DNA of 64,000 nt, from positions 13,974,501 through 14,038,500 of the forward strand of contig NC_044578.1 of assembly GCF_901933205.1 (NCBI RefSeq), read 5' to 3'. The stretch is from Camarhynchus parvulus. Taxonomy: Eukaryota; Chordata; Aves; Passeriformes; Thraupidae. Position numbers and translations under genes: made by a program. The notes beneath the pieces were generated by a model. The model was given only the letters and a program-made list of their open reading frames with translations. It did not search any database and was not told the origin of the DNA. Shown in pieces: positions 54,589 through 64,000 of this stretch (positions are counted from its first letter, which is position 1; each line of letters starts with the position of its first letter).

Positions 54589-57500
54589 TCAGGCCGGGCA
54601 CTGCTGCTGGCACGAACACGCCGTGTGAGCGGACACCGAGCTCACGACGTCCTCGGACTTCTGGTCCAGCCGAAGCTGCCCGTCCAGGCTGAGAGCGGAG
54701 TCTAAAGGAGAAAGGAGAGCAGGGTTGGTTATACATTGGGGCACTCCTGTGTCAGTGCGGTGCATTTCGTGCTTTCCACAGAACCCCGGTGGCACAGCGT
54801 GGTGTGCACAGCTCACCAGACTCACCGGCTGGAACGCAGTGGAAGCCCACGGACACGGAAACAGTCTGGGTTGCTGAGCAGCCTTTCACACAGCGAAGGA
54901 CTGGCTCCACGGAGAAACATTTTTCTGCTGCCTTCTCAAATGAAAGTGGCTTCTCACTTTTGACAAGTTTGTGCTGCAGTTTACAAGCTACAAAACATGA
55001 ACCCTCTTAAAGCGTGCACAGAGTTTAGGTAAATAGCTTTCAGTACTTAATTTGTAGAACTGGCAGACACTAAGACCAATGGATGAAGTGTGGCATGAAG
55101 GTAATCAGCTTGAAGTGAATCAATTTTTTGTCAAAGGCTCAGGCTGTGAGAAAATGAGGCACATGGAACACAGTTGCAAGGACAGAGATGGGATCTAGGT
55201 GGGACACTGATGTCCAAATCCAAAAGATACTTGTGAAAACCTTGGTCAACTGACGCTCAACTTTACTTGAACTCAGACAGCACTTCATTTTGGGGCAGCA
55301 GTGGCTCCTAGGCATATCCTCTTCTGTACTGTGAGCAGCATCACACCTGCCTTGCCATGGCTGAGTAGCTTAGTCCTTATGTCTATGATCCAGCCACCCC
55401 AGGGAAGCTTGATCTAAGAAAACATTACAGAAAGGCCAACACGTGCCCAGAAGGTTGTGTTCCACACAAAATGTGTAGTGCACCCTAATGTGACCAACAC
55501 ATTCATGTTTTTATGTAGGGCCTGGATAGCAAGAACAATTAGTCATTCCCAGGCTGAAGTTTTCAGAGTGTGTTAATCTTCAGCCTGAGGAAATTAAAAC
55601 AAGTTTTTCCCACCTCAAATGCCTGCTAGTTTGATAGTCAGGGCTAGATATAATTTTTTAAATTTAAACTAAAAGCCTGGAAATAACAGAATGAAAATAA
55701 AGAATGAAACTATTAAAGATGACATAAAATTACTTTTGTCAACAGTCAAACTTCTTCCTTTTCATACTAAGTTATCAACTTAGAGAGTTTTAAGTTGAAC
55801 ACACAAACTCCAGGTAACTACACAATGCATAAGACGATATAAAAACCCAAGAAAACTAGAACTTGCAGTGAACTACCAAACTCAGGAAAAACGGATTATT
55901 TTTTTTCTTCTTTTAGTCTGAGGCCACTAATCACAAAAATAGCAAAAAATGAGATGACTGTGCTACAATTAATATAAACCAACTATTCATGTGATTAATT
56001 AACTAATTAATTAATTGAAGGCAATTACATTAATATATGTTGGGATCTTAGTACCTCCAGTACAGGGGTCTTCTGAGATGATCCAAGAGTGACCAAAACT
56101 CACAGCATCTTTAGCTAAATATCCACTGGGTGTTTGATATTCTCTTTCTACCTCAGCATCATATTTTCCACAAATGCCACATGTTTTTCCAGCCATCCAG
56201 AAAGCAGCTTGAATCTTTGTGGAAATACAGAAAAGTTGCATGTAAATGCTTTTCTTCTAAAACTAAACACACTGAAAGTAACTTAAAAATTACCTCAAGT
56301 CTATGCCCATCATAGTATATTTTATCTATGCCATAATCTGGGGCTTTTAGTGTCAGTCCTTTCTTTTCACTGCTGATCAGCATGCTTGCAGCTGCAACAG
56401 AAAAGAAAAATGTGATCTTTTCTGAAATGAAGTTACTGTTTTAGGATCCACCCTGAACCCTTTGTTAATTTCCTGGGCACATAATGCACACTTTACAGAA
56501 TCCCAAAAGAGATTGTGGGAAGTGAAAAGACTACTGCTCTCTGCCCTGGGAAAAGCTGAAGCCACTGACAGGGGTGGCTGTGACAGGAGTCATCTAAATT
56601 CCTGTTCTGTGGGTCTCTGGAATCAGCAAAACATACCACAGCCCTGCAGTTTTGGTCTGTGCAAAGATGCACAGGATCAGCATCTCTTTCTGTGCTCATC
56701 TTTCTTGCCACCCACAAGAAAAGCTTGCATGGAGGTATGTTAAAATCTAATTCTTTCTCAAATTAGGATGATCTTTATCTTGTGAGGTGTCTGCAGGATC
56801 ATACCCTCTCCTTCATCAAAAGATCAGGAAAGATTAAACAAAACCTAAAGACGAGTCTCTTACCAGTATTAGATGTGTATGGAAGATCTTTTGGGGCTTG
56901 GACACCATTAATCTTCAACTGGATGAGTCCATTGGAAACATACATGTCAATCTCACTTTAAATAAAGGAAATTAGTGTAAACAAATGCTTCTCCTCTGCC
57001 CTACTCAGCTTATAATTTCCTGTTCTGGCAGAACCATCACTGCAGGATGCTCATATCATCCTGGCATGAATCACCTTCTCCCCTTTAGGGGGAAGGCTGA
57101 GGGGGCCCAGGACAGTGTGCCAGCAGGAGGGCTCCCAGTGCACCTCCCCTGGCTGTACCATCTCTGAGTGGCTGCTCGTGGCCACAGCTCAGGCAGGAGG
57201 ACACCAGGCTGCAGGAGCCTCGCTGCAGCACAACCTAATTGCTATTACCCTCACATAAATGGAAGGTGCTTTACATTTCAAAGGAAGATTGGGTTCCCTA
57301 GGGCAGCTCTCTTACAGCCTGAACAGGCTGTGTATTGTAGTATTTTCTTCAGAGCAGTGTTTGCTCTAACAGAAGAAATATGAAGCTCAAGCATATCAAA
57401 AGCACATCCATACAATTGCATGAAACAATCAGGAATGATTCAGTGATGAGGAATGTCTTTATCACAAAAGATACAGTCTATAAAACAAGCATCCTTGTGT

Positions 57501-60500
57501 TCTTCCACAAAACAGGTGCAGGGAATACTAGATTCCCTCTGTTTCTCTAACACTATGGCACAGTTAGGCACACATTTTTCAGAAATAAATAATTACTTGT
57601 AATGAAACCTTAGGGATGAAAGTCTATTTATATGCTTTGAAGAACACTCACTACAGTGATTTTAGTATGCATAATCCCATGCAATTTAGGGGTGATTGCT
57701 CCAGGCTGAAACAAAGTGTATCTTAAAGGAATTTCAAATAGATTAGAACATTATGTACCAACTAAGAGACATCCTAAGAGAGTGCCTCTAATCTGGGATA
57801 TGTAATGCCCTTTTTAGCTATGTCCACTTCTCAACAACCCTGCTGTAATGAGTGTGAGTTCTAATTTGTTCTAATTATTAGCTTAGTGTAGAAGGCCAGA
57901 CTAATGATTAAAATATCTCCTTCTGGATTTACAGTTTATGTGTCTGCCTAAGCACGAAGTACTGAAATTAGATGCTTAAGTTCTAACAAATTAATGAAGA
58001 ATTTGTAGCAGTAAAGTCTTGAGATTACTGTGAACCTCAGATATATTTCAGAAGCCCTTTTAAAAGACAAAGTCCCAAATTCCAGTGACACTCCTAGATA
58101 TCTTTCCATTTACATCAGTACTTCCTGCATGAATCTAATGTTAGTGCCAGTCTGCCTTGCCAATTTGATCTTCATTTATAGCATATTCAGGTTGGCATCT
58201 ATTTTTTGTTAAGTTTTCAATTACTTACTGGCTGGCAACTCTGACATTTACTGCTGTAAGGTCAGCAGACTCTTCAGGTCTTTTCACCATCACCAGGAAT
58301 TTAAGCTCTGGACTACAGTCCTGCACCAAGACATGGTAGCAATTTGCAGGCATTGAATAGTTAAATTCAACACCATTGAAGGTTGTGATCTTATTTTGGA
58401 AAACTGTACAATGACCTGAAAAAAAAAAGTAAAAGTAAGCATTTTATAATTTATGTAAGATAGCAATTTTATTTTAGTTTTGTAATTAAAGGGAAAAAAT
58501 ATTCTGGTTCTGCATGTTCTGATGTAGAAATGGATTAATTCTGTCAGGTGAAATTTTAGATTTGTAGTAATTCAAAAGTAAAACTTTGCCAGTCCTACAA
58601 ATTTTAGATTTGTAGTAATTCAAAAGTAAAACTTTGCAGAACAACACCCCCGTGATTCAGGCATTGTGTGAGATGAATTGTGCTCAGAGCTGGTGCAACT
58701 CTCAGTTTGTGGCATTTTGGCTTTTCTAACTTTGTTGTAATCAAAAGAATTTCAAAAGGGTTGATAACAATTCACATACCATTACCACTAGGGAAAGTTT
58801 ACTGAAATGCTGATACCTTTATGGAATCATAACCAGGGTTAGAAATAGTTAGAAGTTGGGAAGGAAAAAATACCACACTACATTTTTGTCTTTTTCACTG
58901 TAATGCCATTTTGTTGGAAATCCTACCAGCTCTGATTAGAAATTATTTTGCAACAATTGTAGTTAATACAGATTAGTTCTGGTGTTTACCTTAGAACTAC
59001 CATTGAATCATAGAATGGCTCGGGTTAGAAGGAACCTTGAAGATCATCTAATTCCAATCCCCTTGCTATGGACAAGGACACCTTATAAATATGCATGGGA
59101 TGATATTATCCCACTGATTCCAAGCAAAATGTGACTCCTTATTGCAGGATTACATAAAGCTTTTCATTTTAAAACTTACCCTAAGTACGTATAATGTGAT
59201 TAGCTGTTAATACAGCATTAATAAAACAATAATCCCTTCAAACTCAAAGTGCAGGATTTGAAATTAATGAGTACACTTTTGGAGCTGTTTCAGCTTCAAC
59301 ATAACAGTGCTAATCAAGCAGAGCACCCCAAATCAGAGGTCACTTAGATGTTCCTCTCACAAATTTTGTGTTGTATTTTCTTCACAAACAATTTTTGCAG
59401 CGAAGCTGAAATGGGAATGGATTTATTTGGGAATGGATGTACTTGAAAGCATTATTTGGCATGGAACTGAATGTTTAATCTTCCTAATATGTCTCCATTT
59501 CTTTACATCTTTGCAGTCTCACAGATTTTCATAGAGATGCTTTGTTTCTATCTGACATCCAACTGATTTTTAAGTGAATAAATAAGTAAAAAAAAATTAC
59601 ATCAAAAGTGCAAATCATGTTTACAAAATTTACAAAGTCAATCATTGGCTGTGCAAATAGTTACTTGCTGACCTTTAAGACTTTCAATGAGTGAAAGTGT
59701 TGCTTGGGAAAAGACCTTCCAGTCAGAGGATGGTGATGCTGAGATGGCTGTACCCGGGTGTGAGGGGACTGGCAGGGGCAGACTGATGGCCGTGTCGTAA
59801 ATTGTGAGCTGAAAATCAGGCAGGAAACAAACATGAATGGGAATGGAAATGCAAAGTACAGTATAGAGATAAGGTAGCATTTTCCTCTAATTTTCCAAGA
59901 GAACTGTGCTGACTGAAATCTAAATTAGCATCTGGATTTCTGTCAGAGTGAAAAAGAAATCAAGTCCTCTGTGTACAGCATGAAATAGTTGTACAATGTG
60001 ACACATCTGCAACCTGTGGCACAGCAGTGCTAGAAATGAATTTGGATAGTCACCAATTTGCAGCTTTTTGGGTAGTTGTGCATCACATTTGTTCTCAGGC
60101 TGAGCAATTTGCTCACCTGAGATGCACACCCTCTTTCTGCCTATACATCAAGTGCTGCGGTTTGGCTGTCCCAACAGCCTGGTTTTACAGTCTTTTCCAG
60201 AAAACAGGAAAACCTGTCATCTTTCTTAAGACTTTGGGAGGAGTGGGCTTTTTCATAAGTTATTTTCTAACTTGCTGTCTATCATGATGATTGTTTTCTA
60301 ACCTTTTCTTATTTCATATGCTTGTATGCTACATGAGAAAGACAAATATGTTGTAAGGTGTTTTCTTACTAAAACCAACTGTATGAATGTCTTCTGAAGG
60401 CAGCTTCTTTATAGTTTTGATTGGGTTGCTTTTTTTTTTAATCAGCAGGTCAAAAAACCCCTTAATCATCCATTTTCTAGGTATTGACTGTTTCAGGATA

Positions 60501-63500
60501 AAAGATGATGGAAATTGTTACCTCTGGCAACTTAAAGACAACATCACAGGTTCTTGGGGATGTCAAAGCCATAACCAAGGTTGCCTGGTGAGAGGGACTA
60601 AGCTGTTGCCTTTGGGAAAACCCAAGCAAATAGGCAGCTCCTGGGAGAAATGAGTAAAACCTGGGGAAGAAAAAGGAAGTTATTAAAATTAACTGTCTTT
60701 GAAAGAAATTATTATTATTTGTTCACACTAAAATACCTCCATAAAGTAATATGCATATGTGTTAGTATCAGGGCATGTTTTGCATCAGGGTTTGGTGATA
60801 CACGATGTTGTATATTGAAGGAGAGGCAGCAAATTTATTTTTTAATTGGTATAAAAGATCTCAAGAGTCTGGATGGGAGAGTAATATGAGAAGAAAAGTG
60901 TGGCAAATTTGTTTTAAACACATTCAGACTTAAAAATAGGCATCAATTACATAAGCCACCAAATACTAACATGCTAAAAAATGCTAAGTTAATATTTCAC
61001 TTTAGTATGTCAGTCATGCAGTGGTAACTTTAGGCAAGGATCCTTTGCCCACTAAGACTGTTAACAAGCTGATGGAGGGATCTCTACAAATGGGTTTCCA
61101 AACAAGCTTGGGGCTCAAAGAGAGAAATACAGAAAATATTCCTTTATAAAAAGGCACAGTCTCAGAGCAGAAAGAAATGGTAGGTTCTGTGGCTTTGCTC
61201 CAGGATAGTCAATTGGATGGTTTAATCTCCTCTAATAAGGGCAGATAACAGCTTTGGGTAATTCAATCTAATGTAAAAAGTTACCTTCTTCAGAAGACTT
61301 TTAATCAAATCACCTGTATGCCTTTAATGTGAAAACTTGTGTTTTACATGTATTTAGTTAACTGAGTTGCTGTACATGACTGTATTTTAGTAGTACTATG
61401 CCAAAAAAATAGGCTTCAATGTGGATCTATATGTTATTGCAGGCAAATGCATGGAGGGATACAATAAATGAATGCAACAGATATTTCATTAAAAAGGAGA
61501 CACATGTGAACTGAATTCAGAATGTACAGTTTTCTTGCATTAAATGTCATTTAAAAATTGTTATTTAATGTGCATAAGCTTTATGAGAAGTATTTGTATC
61601 ACCTGCTTTAGAAGCCAGAGGCAAGTGCCTGCATTAGGAAATTAAGAGACTGATTTCCTCAGAGACCCACAGTCAGGCTTCTGCTCTGAACCTCCATGAA
61701 TCAGGAAGCATGACAAGAGCAATCTCCTAATTCAGGCACCTTAAACTCCAAGTCTGCAATAGATTAGGTGAATCCCATCATCCCAAGTGGTTTTCTTGCA
61801 TACAAAAATGCAGTAATGATGCTTTGAGGGAATGAATACAGAGAAAGCACACATTGGTAATCTGACTTTATATAAAATAAAATATAATTTTATGAAAATT
61901 ATAAAATCCTACTCGTGGAGGGGATTTTTTCCAGCTTGAAAGTTGCAGAACTGAACCTGCAATTATTTGGAGCACTGACATATATTTTTCAAAGACTAAA
62001 GTGAAATCTCACCATCTTGCAGTTGTTCGGATTATTGAGGGAACTTTCAGCCACTCCAGCTTCATCTGCATAGCTGGATAAGCAGCAAATTGCCCTGTTG
62101 CAATCTGAGTGGCAATCTGGTAGTCCTGGCAATTTTTACCCCATTTAAGAGAACCCTAGTAAAGGGAAATAAATAAATTTTTACATAAAACATAGTAAGA
62201 TCATTATGTTTCATTTATATTTGGGCCGATTGGTATTTTAAACTTACTGATACTTTTCGGTAATTTATTACTGAAGCATCAGCACAGAGTTTCCATCTGC
62301 TTGGTCCTGTGATGCTTGAACCAAACACCTGTATTCTCCACCCCTTGGGCTGTGTATCAGTGTACAGGACAAACTGCAGTCCTGTTGGCTGCTTGTTTCT
62401 GTAGATGGCACGGAGAACTGCAGCCAGTATTGGTGGCTTTCTGTCTCCCAGGAATTCAGGCTTTGGTGAGTAGAGAGGAAATAGAGACCAAAGACACAAA
62501 GAAGGCATTAGAATTACCATAGTAAAACCACTGGCATGACCAATGCAAGTAAGACTATGATGGGAATTTTTTTGTTAATTTTTTTGTAATTTCAATGCCT
62601 AATGAACAAAAGAGTGGCAGAGTCAACTCCTAAACTTTTACAGAAAGATACACAAGGAAAATATCCCTGAAACCAGTTTCTAATCCAGCAGGTCAGCACT
62701 TCAAAAGTGTTCTGATTTTTATAGTGAATTATTTACTGAGCAAGACAAATTTCAACATGTACAGCAATACATCCCAGTTTCATTCAAAAATGTAACCTGT
62801 ATTAAATGAATATTAAATTACATTCAATGATTATCCAATGTGCTCAGCTTTATGAAATAATAAACAGTTCAATTTCTTTCTATACACCTATTATGCTAAA
62901 TCACTGAAATTTTCCTATCTGTTATAAATACACAAAAACTGGAAATGCAAAGTAAATGTTTGGGTTTCTTGCAGATTAAGACATTCACCTGAGACATGGC
63001 TCCAGAGAAATCTTCATCACTAGCTGAGGAAGAGGATGAGCTGATGCTGATGTTCAGGATTTTCCCTCCTGTGTCCTGCAAAAACAAAGAATCACCTTGA
63101 AGCAGGTGTCTGCCACTGGAAGCTGTTGCAGAATTAATTTATCATATTTTCACTCCCAGAGAACTAGGATCTAATTGCAGAAAGACAGCAAGACTAGTTG
63201 TACCCACTGCTCCCATATATGCAGTAAATGTACCTGTTCATCTGTGGGCTTAAATAAAAGGTGGTAAACAGGTGGGTTTGCCTGTAAAATAGATAGTATG
63301 TAAGATCCAAGAGAAAATAAAGAACTAGCTTTTGAAAAATGCATTAAAAATTTCAGCTCTGAGTATGGAAAAAAAGTGCGAAATTAAATTTTTTAAACAT
63401 TTTATAATGAAAAAGACTGAAATGTCAAAATTCTGGTCTGAAATGCCTCAGAGAACCAGAGTTCCTCTTTCTTTGGTCCACAGTCTATGAGCACAATTTT

Positions 63501-64000
63501 CTGATGTACAAAGGCAATCCACCATAAGAAATATAAAAGGTTCAGCCAGAGTGAATTACCTGTTGGTTGGAATATTCCCTGTCCCCACTACAGTGCCTGT
63601 CCCCAGAGTGGTCCTCCTGGCTGCTGCTGCTGCTGCATGCTGTGCTGCCAGCAGAGCTCCAGCTGCTGCTCCTGCTGCTGCTCCTGCTGCCACGCTTCCT
63701 CCCAGACTGCCGTCTTTCATCTTTCCTGTGATGATGTCCAGGATCTCTGCCATCAGCAGAGGAAGCAGCAGAAGAGGAGGATGAGCTGGAGAGGTGGGGT
63801 ATGCTGGGCTCTGCCCACAGGCCCGTGTCTTCAGTCTTGTACTCTCGGTTAATCCGTTTTGTGCGGCGCCGTGTCTTATTTGCAGCCTCCAAAAACAGTT
63901 GAAAGCATTATGAATTTAGAGCTTGTTCTGTTACATTTCCCTGGCTGTCAGACAAGATGCTCACCACAGGCTTCCAAGGAAATAGAATTCCTCCCAGCCC
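54589..64000 (-). CDS. Vitellogenin, 3' portion (phosvitin, lipovitellin-2, vWD and C-terminus); runs off the window
   Basis: Egg-yolk precursor, in birds made by the oestrogen-stimulated liver and cleaved in the oocyte (known). Minus-strand exons: 63965-64000 (partial, tentative), 63560-63886, 63234-63281, 62989-63075, 62248-62460, 62013-62155, 60522-60660, 59673-59808, 58229-58415, 56864-56955, 56294-56391, 56055-56214, 54826-54987 and 54589-54701. Phases join cleanly to TGA, giving about 646 residues. In order they encode a basic linker, a short Ser-rich phosvitin, lipovitellin-2 (including FLPGAAYLLGFSQ and ALTSPRTCDVVFKLPE), a von Willebrand type D region with CGICGKYDAE, and a Cys-rich tail (CFSVEPVLRCVKGCSA, ending AHTACSCQQQCPA). 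The small interrupted phosvitin suggests the minor VTG3 (VIT3) type rather than VTG2, but the paralogue is not settled, so no symbol is given. The lipovitellin-1 N-terminus lies beyond base 64000. Confidence 0.93.
54826..58415 (-). other. Vitellogenin von Willebrand type D and Cys-rich C-terminal coding block
   Basis: Exons 58229-58415, 56864-56955, 56294-56391, 56055-56214 and 54826-54987 encode the secreted C-terminal fragment (YGP40-like in chicken). It opens with GHCTVFQNKITTFNGVEFNY, which resembles the start of a vWD fold. It continues through two beta-rich exons and reaches CGICGKYDAEVE, the family's CGLCG motif with Ile for Leu. It then passes to the Cys-rich exon with CFSVEPVLRC. The intron between 56054 and 54988 is about 1.07 kb and carries no exon I can see. 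Confidence 0.85.
58551..58637. repeat. 39-bp direct repeat, 48-bp period
   Basis: The 39 bases at 58551-58589 recur without change at 58599-58637, separated by nine bases (cagtcctac). It lies in a vitellogenin intron. Confidence 0.95.
59003..59090 (-). mobile_element. Short CR1 3' tail, antisense, in a vitellogenin intron
   Basis: Reads gaatcatagaatggctcgggttagaaggaacc and ccaatccccttgctatggacaaggacacc, which is the reverse complement of a CR1 3' end. It lies in the intron between exons 58229-58415 and 59673-59808. Confidence 0.85.
62989..63886 (-). other. Phosvitin-coding part of the vitellogenin gene, unusually small
   Basis: Three exons (63560-63886, 63234-63281, 62989-63075) encode the region between lipovitellin-1 and lipovitellin-2. 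The first starts with a basic stretch (NKTRRRTKRINRE) and then has three short serine clusters: SSSSSSS, SRSSSRSSSWSS and SSSSSQEDHS. These are separated by a His/Arg/Lys-rich spacer that includes GHHHRKDERRQSGRKRG. The third exon has one SISSSSSSASDED cluster. The whole is about 154 residues with few long Ser runs, against roughly 200 mostly Ser residues in the major avian phosvitin (from memory). The serines would be phosphorylated and bind calcium or iron in a normal phosvitin; how well this version can do so is unknown. Confidence 0.8.

Larger units (their letters stand above)
53740..54620 (-). promoter_or_regulatory. CTBS: CpG island over CTBS exon 1 and the vitellogenin last exon
   Basis: GC- and CpG-rich sequence covers CTBS intron 1 with its minisatellite, CTBS exon 1, the 255-bp spacer, and the start of the vitellogenin terminal exon. 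It is the only promoter-like sequence upstream of CTBS, so the CTBS promoter very probably overlaps the vitellogenin 3' UTR. This is inferred from position and composition only. Confidence 0.75.

Noticed and set aside
53728..54705. Long ORFs with repeated Pro-Gly-Thr-Leu or Gly-Gln-Cys-Leu-Arg units
   Set aside because: They read through the 18-bp minisatellite of CTBS intron 1. The period is a multiple of three, so frames stay open without selection.
60387..60653. Plus-strand 88-codon ORF
   Set aside because: It is antisense to a clear vitellogenin exon (60522-60660) whose frame joins its neighbours.

Overview
The window looks like vertebrate nuclear DNA, most likely from a bird. Genes are split into many short exons with GT..AG introns. 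There are CpG-island promoters, decayed CR1 LINE 3' ends are the main recognisable repeats, and part of a yolk vitellogenin gene is present. No operons, phage genes or CRISPR arrays were seen. The gene order RPF1 - GNG5 - SPATA1 - CTBS matches the order on human chromosome 1p, and a vitellogenin gene next to CTBS matches the chicken VIT2/VIT3 neighbourhood as I recall it.

Layout. 1-20.3 kb: AT-rich, with no gene I can support; it holds a pentanucleotide array, low-complexity tracts and old CR1 pieces. 20.3-26.4 kb: a CR1 fragment, then a CpG island and the complete nine-exon RPF1 gene (+), a ribosome-biogenesis Brix protein of 325 aa. 29.7-31.0 kb: GNG5 (-), two coding exons, 68 aa, convergent with RPF1 and with its own CpG island. 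32.7-46.1 kb: SPATA1 (+), about 13 coding exons, with one junction whose reading phase does not close. 49.0-54.3 kb: CTBS (-), seven coding exons, 363 aa, a lysosomal GH18 chitobiase; intron 1 is half filled by an 18-bp GC-rich minisatellite. 54.6-64.0 kb: the 3' part of a vitellogenin gene (-), 13 coding exons covering a shrunken phosvitin, lipovitellin-2 and the von Willebrand type D / C-terminal region. Its 5' half lies beyond base 64000.

The genes do not form one pathway. Two are housekeeping (RPF1, GNG5), one is lysosomal (CTBS), one is testis or cilium related (SPATA1), and one encodes egg-yolk precursor (vitellogenin). The most striking arrangement is the vitellogenin 3' end. Its stop codon is only 255 bp upstream of the CTBS start codon on the same strand, and its AATAAA lies about 120 bp from that start, inside the CpG island that should drive CTBS. 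I found no clearly new biological system. The strongest leads are this tight junction, the rewritten phosvitin and the SPATA1 exon problem. All exon limits were read by eye from splice sites and frame continuity.
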